Assembly: GCA_041394265.1 (NCBI GenBank)
Contig: JAWKIO010000005.1
Span: 2,046,001 to 2,110,000, forward strand
DNA length: 64,000 bases
Source of the DNA: Acidimicrobiales bacterium
GTDB lineage: Bacteria > Actinomycetota > Acidimicrobiia > Acidimicrobiales > SZUA-35
Reading direction: 5' to 3'
Part shown: positions 17,785 to 26,564 of the stretch, piece after piece
Layout of the letters: each line of letters starts with the position of its first letter
Numbering within the stretch: the first letter of the stretch is position 1
Position numbers and translations under genes: made by a program
Notes under the pieces: generated by a model
What the model was told of the DNA's origin: nothing
The model's input: the letters and a program-made list of their open reading frames with translations, nothing else
Database searches by the model: none

Positions 17785-17804
17785 CGGTGGTCCCGGAACC
17801 ACCG
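17785..17804 (+). promoter_or_regulatory. Intra-operon hairpin before GH32 gene
   Basis: CGGTGGT (17785-17791) and ACCACCG (17798-17804) form a perfect 7-bp stem with a 6-base loop, ending 20 bases before the GH32 start and just before its GGAAGGAG ribosome-binding site. It may set relative expression or RNA processing; no T tract follows. Confidence 0.45.
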
Positions 17805-17823
17805 GCGGAAGGAGCACGCTTCG

Positions 17824-19206
17824 ATGTCACCAATCGACCCGTTCCCACATCTGCACACCCGTCCCTCGCACGGCTGGGTGAACGATCCGAACGGCATCGG
17901 CCGTTGGGAGGGTCGCTGGCATGTGATGTACCAGTGGAATCCGAACGCACCGGACCACGGCGACATCCACTGGGGCCATATGTCGTCCACCGACCTCCTG
18001 TCGTGGCGGGACGAGGGCGTTGCCCTGCGACCGCGACCCGGGACGATCGACGCGGCCGGTGTGTGGAGCGGGGTCGCGGTTCCAGAAGGCGGCGGCGCAG
18101 CACTGGTCTATACCGCCGTCTCCGCCGACGCATCGACCGCTCGTGTTGCCGTGGCTCGCCAGGAGAGCGATGGCGACTGGGTACAGCCCGAACGCACGGC
18201 CACCGATCATCCGGATCACGGTCGTTGGTTCGACGTCCGCGATCCCTTCGTCGTCCTCGTTGGCGGGCGCCGCCTCGGGATCATGGGCGCCGGCCAGTTC
18301 GACATCACCAATGGGCACCATGGGTCCGCCGAGACCAGGGAGCGTACGCGGACCGGTGCGGTGCTGGTCTACGACGCCGACGACCTCGACGACTGGCGCC
18401 TGCTCGGGACGCTGCTCACTGCCGCCGAGCTTCCTGCGCACATGGTCGGCTCGGGTACCTTTTGGGAATGCCCGCAGCTCGTCCCCTTCGGCGAACGGTG
18501 GCTACTCGTGGTGTCATGGGACGAACCGGTTCCCGCCGACGAGCGGCGTGGTGAGTCGGCGCCGGAACGTCGCCACGGTGTCGCGGCCTACGTCGGCGAT
18601 CTCGACCTGTCGGGTTCGGTTCCTCGATTCGTTCCGACTGCGGAGACACCGCTCGACCACGGACCCGACTTCTATGCGCCCCAGCTGGTCGTCGATGACG
18701 GGCGCATCTTGGCGTGGGGATGGTCGTGGGAGGGACGTGGTACTGGCACGAACCATCGATCGGCCGCCGACATCGCCGCGTCGGGTTGGGCGGGCACGCT
18801 GACGTTTCCGCGTGAGGTGATGGCTGGCCCGTCCGGGCTTCCGGTGTGCATGCCGGCCCACGAGCTCGACCGTCTGAGGGGCGGCGGTCTGCAGGTGCAG
18901 GAGGTCGATGGTGTATACGAGATGCACACCTCAGAACCTGCCTGGATGCACACGGCGACAGGTGACGTGATGATCGATCTGGTGAACGATACGACGGGAG
19001 CGGTCCGTGCGGCATGGCGAGGATCTACGTCCGGCACCGTCGACGTCTTCGCCGACGGCTCGATCGTCGAGATGTTCACTGCGACAGGCTCGACCACGCT
19101 CCGGGCGTATCCGGCGGCCGGCGAGCGGTGGCGGGTTCGCTCCACCGGCCCGGCGCAGGCACAGGTCCTTCACCTCCCGGATGAGCCAGACTTGCCGGGT
19201 GGGTGA
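17824..19206 (+). CDS. GH32 beta-fructofuranosidase (sucrase)
   Basis: Hydrolyses terminal beta-fructosides, most likely sucrose to glucose and fructose. Nucleophile Asp21 is in the WVNDPNG motif, the transition-state stabiliser is Asp140 in RDPF, and the acid/base is Glu215 in WECPQL. The five-bladed propeller is followed by a C-terminal beta-sandwich (residues about 330-450). There is no signal peptide, so it is intracellular. ATG 17824 has a GGAAGGAG site. Together with sucrose phosphorylase it gives two ways to split the same sugar. Confidence 0.9.
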   Translation: MSPIDPFPHLHTRPSHGWVNDPNGIGRWEGRWHVMYQWNPNAPDHGDIHWGHMSSTDLLSWRDEGVALRPRPGTIDAAGVWSGVAVPEGGGAALVYTAVSADASTARVAVARQESDGDWVQPERTATDHPDHGRWFDVRDPFVVLVGGRRLGIMGAGQFDITNGHHGSAETRERTRTGAVLVYDADDLDDWRLLGTLLTAAELPAHMVGSGTFWECPQLVPFGERWLLVVSWDEPVPADERRGESAPERRHGVAAYVGDLDLSGSVPRFVPTAETPLDHGPDFYAPQLVVDDGRILAWGWSWEGRGTGTNHRSAADIAASGWAGTLTFPREVMAGPSGLPVCMPAHELDRLRGGGLQVQEVDGVYEMHTSEPAWMHTATGDVMIDLVNDTTGAVRAAWRGSTSGTVDVFADGSIVEMFTATGSTTLRAYPAAGERWRVRSTGPAQAQVLHLPDEPDLPGG

Positions 19207-20080
19207 CGCGCTCGACTTCCCGGCAGATGAGGGTCTCCGGGTTGTCCTGCGCCAGTTCGGTGTCGAGCCGTCGGAGCTGCTCGGTCACGGCGGCGAGGCC
19301 TGGGTCTATGCGCTTGATGACCTTCGAGTGCTGCGGGTGCTCCACGACTCGGGCAACGGCGAGCACGTGCTCGAGCGACAGACGCTCGTCGACGAACTGC
19401 GGCAACATCGGCACGTACTCTTCAAGCTGCCGGAGGTGCTCGAATGTGGGTCGATCGGTGAACGTACGTACGCTGTCGAGCGCCGCCTGCCCGGCGTCGC
19501 TGTCAGCGACGCGCTGCACCGCGTGGACCGGCCCAGCCGCCGCAGCCTGATCGAGGCGCATCTCGATACCGCAGCGTTGCTGGGCGATCTCCACCTCGAC
19601 GCCCGTACCTGGTTCGGTGATCTGCTCGGAGGATCTCCCGTTCGTGCGACGACCTGGCGAGGCTTTCTCCACGACAAAGCGGCATGGAGCCTCGGGCGCG
19701 CACCGGGCTTCGAACACGTCGATCCAGCTGAACTCGCAGCGGACCTACCAGACACCACGGAGGGATCCTTCGTCCACCTCGATGCCTTCGCCGGCAACAT
19801 GCTGGCGGTCGGCTCGGTGATCACCTCCGTCATCGACATCGGCGCATCGAGCATCCGCGGCGACCGCCGGCTCGACCCGCTCAGCGCCGTGGTCTATCTC
19901 TGTACCCCGGCCATCACGCCGAACGCCGACGAAGACGACCGGCGCGTCGCCCAGGGCTGGCTGGCGAACGCCGGCTTGTCCGAGTTCTACGAGCCGGCCC
20001 GACGCTGGATCGCCGCCTTCTGGGCGTGGGCCGTTGACGACCCGACGCTCCATCAGTGGTGTCGGTCGGTGCTGCTCTGA
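19181..20080 (+). CDS. APH-fold kinase at end of sucrose operon (possible fructokinase)
   Basis: Aminoglycoside-phosphotransferase-fold kinase, 299 aa. The ATP site region is ELLGHGGEAWVYALDDLRVLRVL. The catalytic loop is FVHLDAFAGNML (H-x-D-x4-N) and the metal Asp is in VIDIGASS. ATG 19181 overlaps the GH32 gene by 26 bases; GTG 19199 with an 8-base overlap is equally plausible. The operon releases fructose and no PfkB or ROK fructokinase is present, so this protein may phosphorylate fructose. That is inference; other small-molecule substrates are possible. Confidence 0.7.
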   Translation: MSQTCRVGDALDFPADEGLRVVLRQFGVEPSELLGHGGEAWVYALDDLRVLRVLHDSGNGEHVLERQTLVDELRQHRHVLFKLPEVLECGSIGERTYAVERRLPGVAVSDALHRVDRPSRRSLIEAHLDTAALLGDLHLDARTWFGDLLGGSPVRATTWRGFLHDKAAWSLGRAPGFEHVDPAELAADLPDTTEGSFVHLDAFAGNMLAVGSVITSVIDIGASSIRGDRRLDPLSAVVYLCTPAITPNADEDDRRVAQGWLANAGLSEFYEPARRWIAAFWAWAVDDPTLHQWCRSVLL

Positions 20081-20192
20081 CGGGGAGTGCGGTCCAGATA
20101 CGGCGGTGATTCACCGAACACTCGGTTCGCCCTCCTCCAGAGCGGCATCGCCCGACCTGATAGGTTCCATCTGAGCGACATCGGAGGGAAAC

Positions 20193-22883
20193 GTGTCGGG
20201 ATACTCGCTCGGGATCGACCTTGGAACGACCGTGACCGCAGCGGCGGTGGCGACACCGGGTGGTGCGGCGGAGATGGTCGGCCTCAGCCATACGCAGACA
20301 ACCGAGCCGACGGTCGTGTTTCTCGAGGAAGGCGGTGCGGCCCTGATCGGACGGACCGCCGTCCAACAGGGACGTGCGGATCCACTGCGGCTTGCGCGGG
20401 AATTCAAACGACGGTTCGGTGACCCGACGCCGCTGCTCCTCGGGGGCAGCCCGGTATCGGCCGAATCGCTGATGGTCACGATGTTCGAGCGGGTACAGGC
20501 GATCGTTGCCGAGCGTTCTGGCGGCGCGCCCGAACATGTCGTGGCCACCTACCCAGCGAATTGGGGGCAGTACCGGCTCTCGCTGTTCGAGGACGCACTC
20601 CGCCCGGTGGCGGCAGGGGAACTCTCTGTTCTCCCCGAGCCCGTTGCGGCGGCGGTCCACTACGCCGCGCAGGAACGAGTCGAGGACGGCACTCGTCTGG
20701 CGGTATACGACCTGGGAGGTGGCACCTTCGATACGGCGGTGCTCGAGAAATCCGGGGGCAGTTGGGTCCAGCTCGGTGAGGCTGCGGGGATCGAACGGCT
20801 TGGTGGGGTCGACTTCGATGAGGCGCTCTACCAGATGACAGTGGACCGACTTGGCATCGATGTTGCGAGTCTCGATCAAGACGATCCGGTGGTCCTGGCC
20901 GCGCTTGCTCGCCTTCGCACCGATGTGGTCGAGGCCAAGGAACAGCTCAGCGAGGCGACTTCCGCCACGGTCTCGTCGCTCATTCCCGGCTATGCCTCCG
21001 AGGTGCGGCTGAATCGCTCGGAGTTCGAAGCCGCGATCCGTCCGGCGATCGACCGATCGGTCGATGCGCTGGCCGCCACCATCGAACGAGTCGGTGCGAC
21101 CGGTATCGATCGGGTGCTCCTCGTCGGTGCGAGCTCTCGGATTCCCCTCGTTGCTGCCGCCGTCGGTGGACGAACGGGACTACCGATCGCCGTCGATACC
21201 CACCCGAAGCACGCGGTTGCACTCGGTGCTGCGATCAGTCCGTATCTCGCCGAGGCCAGCGAGCCTCCCGATCCGTCGGCCGGCGCTGAGGCGTCCGACC
21301 CGACGTCGGACCCGACCCAGCTGCCACTTCCGCCCGTCCTCCCTCCACCGGCGCCCCCCGTCCAGCCGGCCCCTCCCTCGGACTCGGACCCCGCCGAGGT
21401 GATGAATGCCGCAGACATTGCGACTCCCACACCGCCGTCCCCCGAACCGATCGCCGGGCAGTCGATGCCTCCTGGCGGGGACCCGCCGTTCAGCAATGCC
21501 AGTGCATTTGGTCCGCCACCCGGCGGTACACCGCCCGCTCCGGGCGAGAGCGGCGCTCCACACGGTTCCCGTACCGCCTTCCTCGCCGTCATCGGTGTGC
21601 TCGCCGTTGCGGCCATCGCCGGGGGAGTGTTTGCTGCGGTGAAGCTCGGGGGCAGTGAGGGCGAGGTGGCAGCATCGGGGAGCGAACTCTTCCTCGAACC
21701 GGCGTCGACGTCCGGAAACGATCCGTTCTTCGATGACCTCGCGGCGCTCGTCGAGGGCGAGCCGCCAGCACTCGTGCCCGCATCGATCGATGTTGCCGAT
21801 CTCGAGCCGGTGACGGCCGTGCCCACGGTCGTCGGACGAGCGCCGGGTCTGTACGGTGGATCGGGCGACGCGACCACCTGCGACGTCGAGGCTCTGGTGG
21901 CGTTCCTCGAGACGACGCCCGACAAGGCGGCGGCGTGGGCCGAGGTCCATGGCATCACGCCGTCGGAGATTCGATCGTTCGTCGATGGTTTGACGGCCGT
22001 GCAGCTGTTGGCCGACACCCGGGTCACCAATCACGGCTACCGAGATGGCGCGCCGACCACGCTCCAGTCGGTACTCCAGGCAGGTACTGCGGTGCTGGTC
22101 GATGACACCGGGGTGCCCCGGGTGAAGTGCAACTGTGGCAACCCGTTGCTGGAACCGATGGTCGTGTCGTCCGTTGCCTATCAAGGCACGGTCTGGGAGG
22201 GCTTCGACGCCGGACAGGTGATGGCGGTTGCCGACCGCGGCCCGACGACCGAGTTCGTGCTGCGCAACGTGTCGACCGGCGAAGCAGTCGAGCGCCCGAT
22301 CGGCACGGTCGGCGAGGCCGATGTCGAACTCGGGGTCCCCGCACCTGACCCCCTTGCAGAGGTCGGGATCACCGCCGACGCGGCGTCGCCGGCGACGACC
22401 ACGACGGCGCCGACCACAACCACCACGGAACCGACAACCACCACGGAGCCGCTCCTTCCTGTCGACGTCACCGGTCAGGGAAGCGTCAGCGCCAACTCGT
22501 CGTTCGACGGGTTCCCAGCCTCGCTTGCGGTGGACGGGAATGCGGCGACCTCCTGGTTCTCGGTTGGACCGAGTGCCGGTGACGCCGTCTACACCTGGTC
22601 TGGCCCGACCGTACTGATCGATGAGATTGTCGTGACCGGCAACGGCGGACACCAGGTACCGGAGTTCCGCACCGGATTCGGCTTCGGCAGCATGACGGTC
22701 GAAGTACTCCTGTCGGGTCAGGTGGTCTTCTCGCAGAGCGTGGACCTCCCCGGTACGCCGGACACGCCGGGTTCGTTCGATGTCGGAGGCGTGGAGGGCG
22801 ACACCGTCCGGCTGGTGTTCGGCGGTCACGAGGCACTCGACTGTGGCGGCTTCGCCGAACTCCAGGTCATCGCGCTGGAGTGA
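20193..22883 (+). CDS. Membrane-anchored Hsp70-like ATPase with DUF6777-like and discoidin-like domains
   Basis: An 896-residue composite protein. Residues 1-380 are an Hsp70/DnaK-type ATPase (phosphate 1 motif GIDLGTT at 7-13, phosphate 2 motif YDLGGGTFDTAV from 172, adenosine motif VLLVGASSRIPLV near 310). It lacks the DnaK substrate-binding domain. A Pro-rich linker (about 385-460) leads to one transmembrane helix (461-486). Outside lies a region resembling DUF6777 (about 500-690, with DVEALVAFLETTPDKAAAWAEV and VKCNCGNPLLEP). A Thr-rich linker follows, then a C-terminal discoidin/NPCBM-like domain (755-896). GTG 20193 has an AGGGA site. Probably links cytoplasmic ATP hydrolysis to surface binding; function unknown. 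Confidence 0.8.
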   Translation: MSGYSLGIDLGTTVTAAAVATPGGAAEMVGLSHTQTTEPTVVFLEEGGAALIGRTAVQQGRADPLRLAREFKRRFGDPTPLLLGGSPVSAESLMVTMFERVQAIVAERSGGAPEHVVATYPANWGQYRLSLFEDALRPVAAGELSVLPEPVAAAVHYAAQERVEDGTRLAVYDLGGGTFDTAVLEKSGGSWVQLGEAAGIERLGGVDFDEALYQMTVDRLGIDVASLDQDDPVVLAALARLRTDVVEAKEQLSEATSATVSSLIPGYASEVRLNRSEFEAAIRPAIDRSVDALAATIERVGATGIDRVLLVGASSRIPLVAAAVGGRTGLPIAVDTHPKHAVALGAAISPYLAEASEPPDPSAGAEASDPTSDPTQLPLPPVLPPPAPPVQPAPPSDSDPAEVMNAADIATPTPPSPEPIAGQSMPPGGDPPFSNASAFGPPPGGTPPAPGESGAPHGSRTAFLAVIGVLAVAAIAGGVFAAVKLGGSEGEVAASGSELFLEPASTSGNDPFFDDLAALVEGEPPALVPASIDVADLEPVTAVPTVVGRAPGLYGGSGDATTCDVEALVAFLETTPDKAAAWAEVHGITPSEIRSFVDGLTAVQLLADTRVTNHGYRDGAPTTLQSVLQAGTAVLVDDTGVPRVKCNCGNPLLEPMVVSSVAYQGTVWEGFDAGQVMAVADRGPTTEFVLRNVSTGEAVERPIGTVGEADVELGVPAPDPLAEVGITADAASPATTTTAPTTTTTEPTTTTEPLLPVDVTGQGSVSANSSFDGFPASLAVDGNAATSWFSVGPSAGDAVYTWSGPTVLIDEIVVTGNGGHQVPEFRTGFGFGSMTVEVLLSGQVVFSQSVDLPGTPDTPGSFDVGGVEGDTVRLVFGGHEALDCGGFAELQVIALE

Positions 22884-22927
22884 GTCATCCTCGGCTCGGG
22901 TGATCGAGACTCGTTCGACGGAGGACG

Positions 22928-23425
22928 CTACGCCGTGGCGGAGTCGGCCAGGATGGCCTCGATCTGTCCGAGCGCCATCACCATGCCCTCTTCCTGGCCC
23001 ATCTCGATGAGCTGGTTCATGGCCTCGAGCGAGGTGAAGTACGAGATGATGGCCATCACGGTCTTGTCGTCCCGCTCGTCCAACGTGACGACCATTCGTC
23101 CTGCCGGCATCTCCTCGTTGCGCTGACCCGACTCGTCGCCGAAGCCGTCCATCACCTCGAGCCGTCGAGGAGGGTCGACGGCGATGATCTCCCACCAGCC
23201 GTAGTACTTGTCGCCCTCGGGGCTCGTCATGTAGTACCTCGCCTCGGCGCCCGGCGTGAGGTCATGGTCGACGAACGTTGCCGGATACGTGGGCGGACCC
23301 CACCAACGCTCGAGTTGACGCGGATCGGCCCACAGCTGCCAGGCCCGTTCGAGGTTGGCGTCGAGTTCGACGGTGATCGTCATCGTGAGCTGCTCGGGGT
23401 CCTTGTGCACATTGGTCACGGTCAT
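22928..23425 (-). CDS. SRPBCC/AHSA1-type protein, partner of ArsR regulator
   Basis: 165-residue START-like (AHSA1/SRPBCC) ligand-binding protein. Family features: ITVELDANLERAWQLWADPRQLERWWGPPTYPATFVDHD and the C-terminal GMVMALGQIEAIL helix. It overlaps the upstream ArsR gene (ATGA), a very common ArsR-SRPBCC operon pair. Such proteins bind hydrophobic ligands or are uncharacterised; no catalytic residue is evident. Confidence 0.85.
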   Translation of the reverse strand: MTVTNVHKDPEQLTMTITVELDANLERAWQLWADPRQLERWWGPPTYPATFVDHDLTPGAEARYYMTSPEGDKYYGWWEIIAVDPPRRLEVMDGFGDESGQRNEEMPAGRMVVTLDERDDKTVMAIISYFTSLEAMNQLIEMGQEEGMVMALGQIEAILADSATA

Positions 23426-23772
23426 CGTGTGTCTCCATTCGGGTCATTGGCGAGGAGTTCGCCCATCCGTTCGACGCGGCCTCGCCACACCGTTTCCAGG
23501 TCGTCGAGCAACTGATTGGCCCGACGGATGGTCTCGACGTCGCCGCGAACGATCTTCTCGCGACCCATGCGGTGCTTGGTCACGAGCCCGGCCTCTTCCA
23601 GCACAGCCACGTGCTTCTGAACGGCGGCGAAACTCATGGGGTAGTGGCGGGCGAGGGCGGAGACCGAATGCTCCCCCTGCAACGTCCGCACGACGATGTC
23701 TCGGCGCGTGCTGTCGGCGAGGGCGTGGAACACCCGATTTGCTCGCTCATCCGTCAGCAAACCTACAACCAT
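23422..23772 (-). CDS. ArsR-family winged-helix regulator
   Basis: 116-residue ArsR-type repressor: RVFHALADSTRRDIVVRTL at the N-terminus and recognition region MSFAAVQKHVAVLEEAGLVTKHRMGRE. It lacks metal-binding Cys clusters, so the signal is not metal. I start at ATG 23772; an upstream frame to 23922 lacks similarity. The start codon sits in the centre of a 20-bp perfect palindrome, and on the minus strand a TTATCT/TATCTA hexamer lies just before it, indicating a leaderless, self-repressed transcript shared with the SRPBCC gene. Confidence 0.88.
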   Translation of the reverse strand: MVVGLLTDERANRVFHALADSTRRDIVVRTLQGEHSVSALARHYPMSFAAVQKHVAVLEEAGLVTKHRMGREKIVRGDVETIRRANQLLDDLETVWRGRVERMGELLANDPNGDTR

Positions 23773-23782
23773 ATGGTTGTAG
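23763..23782. promoter_or_regulatory. ArsR operator (20-bp perfect palindrome)
   Basis: CTACAACCATATGGTTGTAG is perfectly symmetric. It overlaps both the minus-strand -10 region and the start codon of the ArsR gene. ArsR/SRPBCC pairs are commonly preceded by an ACAACC-type palindrome of this kind; autoregulation is inferred. Confidence 0.75.
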
Positions 23783-23941
23783 ATAAGCACGAACCCTTGC
23801 CGAGCGCAAGGTGTCGCGGCCATGAACCCCGCATCACGCACCACAGGACCGAGATCCTGCGGAGACTCCGCGGTGGCTCTCAGGGAACTCTCGGACTGCC
23901 GGGTCATCGTGGCGATGTCCACCCCATCACTGGAGCCTCAC

Positions 23942-24550
23942 ATGTCCACCCCGGTCCTCTTCGCCCTCGATCTCGCCGCCGTCATCATCTTGACGTTCGC
24001 CCTCTACTTCCCCAGGCATCACCGCAAGGACCTCCTCGTCGCCTTCCTCGGCGTCAACGTGGGTGTGCTCGCCGTGGCCAACGCCCTGGCGTCCACCCAA
24101 GTGTCGGCCGGGCTCGGCCTGGGCCTGTTCGGTGTGCTGTCGATCATTCGCCTGCGGTCGTCCGAACTCGTGCAGCACGAGGTCGCCTACTACTTCGCGG
24201 CGCTCTCGCTCGGCTTGCTCGGTGGCATCCCGGTCTCGCCCGAGTGGCTCACGCCTGCGCTCATGGCCACGATCCTCGCCGTCGTGTTCGCAGCCGATCA
24301 TCCCCGACTGTTCCCCGGCTACCGGTTGCACCACATGACGCTCGACCGGGCCTACACGAACGAGCCAGAACTGGTCGCCCACCTCGAGGGGCTCCTCGGT
24401 GCCACCGTCCAGCAGGTCACGATTCGCAAGGTTGATCTGGTCCACGACACCACCTCGTTGGAGGTGCGGTACCGGGTGCTCGACCAGTCGATCCCCGATG
24501 GCAGCCACGAGTCCCTGCTCGACGGCACCTCCCGGGTGGGCGTGCGATGA
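23942..24550 (+). CDS. DUF4956 membrane protein
   Basis: 202-residue protein. The N-terminal half has three to four hydrophobic segments (VLFALDLAAVIILTFALYF; LLVAFLGVNVGVLAVANAL; the FGVLSIIRLRSSEL loop characteristic of DUF4956). The soluble C-terminal domain (about residues 130-202) has an ACT/ferredoxin-like pattern. The next gene (VTC domain) overlaps by ATGA and the third encodes a carbohydrate-binding lipoprotein; this three-gene set recurs in bacteria, often with CotH kinases. Role unknown, possibly phosphate or polyphosphate surface modification. Confidence 0.8.
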   Translation: MSTPVLFALDLAAVIILTFALYFPRHHRKDLLVAFLGVNVGVLAVANALASTQVSAGLGLGLFGVLSIIRLRSSELVQHEVAYYFAALSLGLLGGIPVSPEWLTPALMATILAVVFAADHPRLFPGYRLHHMTLDRAYTNEPELVAHLEGLLGATVQQVTIRKVDLVHDTTSLEVRYRVLDQSIPDGSHESLLDGTSRVGVR

Positions 24551-25365
24551 TCACGGTGACCCTCGACGAACTCAACGCATCGGCGGCGCTGCAGACGAGA
24601 GTCGACCGCAAGTACGTGCTTCGGGGTGACGACCTCGACCGTTTGTGGGCCGATCTGCCAGCGGTCCGAGTCCTCGACATCGACGGACAGCGTCGGTTTG
24701 GCTACGAATCGACCTACTTCGACACCGCCGGACTCGACTGCTACCTCGCCGCCGCCCGTAGCCGGCCGAACCGGTTCAAGGTGCGCACCCGCACCTATCT
24801 CGACTCGGGCACCCACGTGTTGGAACTGAAGACCCGGGACCGCAGTCGCTCCACGGTCAAGACCAGAACGGTCGTCACCGATCACCTCGTCGACCTCGAC
24901 GCCGATGCCGTCGCATTCATCGCCGCCAACCTGAGCGAGCGACTGCCGACCAGAGCTTGGTCGACCGAACTGCCGAAACAACTGGTGCCAAGCCTTCGCA
25001 CTGCCTACCAACGGACGACGCTGCTACTCGACCCGATCGAACACGGCGCCGAGTTGGCGAGCAGGGCCACCATCGACACTTCGCTCACGGTCAGCACGCC
25101 TGATGGGCGATCGCAGGTCTGGCCGGATGTGGTGATCGTCGAGACGAAGTCGCCAGGGTCACCGACGCGGCTCGATCGACTCCTGTGGGCCGCTGGCCAC
25201 CGCCCGCAGACCATCTCGAAATACGGCATCGGCCTGGCCGCACTCCAACCTGCGCTTCCCGCTCACAAGTGGCGACCCGTCCTCCGTCGACACCTCGGTG
25301 TCGGCACGAACCATTCCCCTCGATCCACTCGGATCGCAACCAAGATCGGAGACCCGACATCATGA
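24547..25365 (+). CDS. VTC-domain protein (polyphosphate polymerase-like)
   Basis: 272-residue protein with the VTC fold, the catalytic tunnel domain of yeast polyphosphate polymerase. Visible basic and acidic tunnel residues are RVDRKYVL near the N-terminus, YFDTAGLDCYLAA, KVRTRTYLDSGTHVLELKTRDRS, and VVIVETKSPG near the C-terminus with the final SKYGIGLAAL. Related to triphosphate tunnel enzymes, it may make or act on polyphosphate or triphosphate using the DUF4956 protein as membrane anchor. Coupled by ATGA on both sides. Confidence 0.82.
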   Translation: MITVTLDELNASAALQTRVDRKYVLRGDDLDRLWADLPAVRVLDIDGQRRFGYESTYFDTAGLDCYLAAARSRPNRFKVRTRTYLDSGTHVLELKTRDRSRSTVKTRTVVTDHLVDLDADAVAFIAANLSERLPTRAWSTELPKQLVPSLRTAYQRTTLLLDPIEHGAELASRATIDTSLTVSTPDGRSQVWPDVVIVETKSPGSPTRLDRLLWAAGHRPQTISKYGIGLAALQPALPAHKWRPVLRRHLGVGTNHSPRSTRIATKIGDPTS

Positions 25366-26564
25366 AACGCCAACCCATCAACCCTCTTTGGGCGCTCTCT
25401 GCCGCCACCGCGCTCGTGCTCGGCGGCTGCGGTGCAAGCGAGCTGGATACGGCGAACGGATCCCTCCAGTCCTCGTCGGCCGAAACGGCCGGTGTCGCCT
25501 CAGCCACGAGCGACAGCGAAGCCTCGGGCACTGACGCCACGGCCGACAGCTCCGAGAGCGAGGCCGAAGACATCGACTGGACAGCGCTGCCCGAACAGAC
25601 GACGACGCTCGGCAGTGGCGTGCTGACCATCACCGAGGGCGGGACCTACACCCTGACCGGCGGCAGCACCGCCCAAGTGATCGTCAGCACCGAGGACGAC
25701 GTGCGACTCGTCCTCGATGGTGTCCACATCATCTCCGCAGAGGGTGCGGCCATCGTCGTCGAGCAAGCCGACAACGTGGAGATCGTGCTGGCCGACGGCA
25801 GCGAGAACGTCCTCGAGGACGCTGCCGATCGCAGCGATCCCGAGATCGACGGCACCATCTACTCCACCGCCGATCTGACGTTCTCAGGATCCGGGACGCT
25901 CGAAGTGACGGCGAACTACGAGGATGGAATCGTCACCAAGGACGATCTCGTCATCTCCGCGGGAGTCATCACCGTGAACGCCGCCGACGAGGGCATCCGC
26001 GGCCGTGACTCCATCACGGTGACCGGCGGCGAGATCTCGATCAGCGCAGGAGGCGACGGGCTCAAGACCACCAACGCCGAGAGCCTCGACAAGGGCATCA
26101 TCCACATCACCGGCGGGACCATCACGCTCGATGTGGGCGACGACGCCATCAAGGCGGCAACGACGATCACGATCGACGATGGCACCATCGACATCCTGGA
26201 CAGTCTCGAAGGGATCGAGGCGATCAACATCACGATCAACGGTGGTGACATCACCGTCTACGCCGCCGACGACGGCATCAATGCCGCTGCTGGTGACATC
26301 GCCGGTGAGGTCTACATCGCCGTCAACGGCGGAACGATCGACGTCACGGTCGGCAGCGGCGACACCGACGCCTTCGATGCCAACGGTGCGATCGTGATCA
26401 CGGGTGGCGACATCACCGTCACCGCACCCACCTCGTCGTTCGACTACGACACGACCGCCGAGATGACGGGCGGGACCATCGTCGTGAACGGACAACAGAT
26501 GACCTCGATCCCGGAGAGCCGAATGGGTGGTCGAGGCGGTGGCGGGACCAGGCCTGGCGGCTGA
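25362..26564 (+). CDS. Secreted lipoprotein with Cthe_2159-type carbohydrate-binding beta-helix
   Basis: 400-residue lipoprotein: signal peptide with lipobox VLGGCG (Cys near residue 23), acidic Ser/Thr-rich linker, then a right-handed beta-helix built from repeats of the form ITVTGGEISISAGGDGLKT, recurring about every 20-25 residues (GITVNAADEGIRGRD, GTITLDVGDDAIKA, GDITVYAADDGINA). This matches the Cthe_2159 carbohydrate-binding/calcium-dependent family. A Gly/Arg tail ends the protein. It is the surface component of the DUF4956-VTC operon. Confidence 0.82.
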   Translation: MKRQPINPLWALSAATALVLGGCGASELDTANGSLQSSSAETAGVASATSDSEASGTDATADSSESEAEDIDWTALPEQTTTLGSGVLTITEGGTYTLTGGSTAQVIVSTEDDVRLVLDGVHIISAEGAAIVVEQADNVEIVLADGSENVLEDAADRSDPEIDGTIYSTADLTFSGSGTLEVTANYEDGIVTKDDLVISAGVITVNAADEGIRGRDSITVTGGEISISAGGDGLKTTNAESLDKGIIHITGGTITLDVGDDAIKAATTITIDDGTIDILDSLEGIEAINITINGGDITVYAADDGINAAAGDIAGEVYIAVNGGTIDVTVGSGDTDAFDANGAIVITGGDITVTAPTSSFDYDTTAEMTGGTIVVNGQQMTSIPESRMGGRGGGGTRPGG

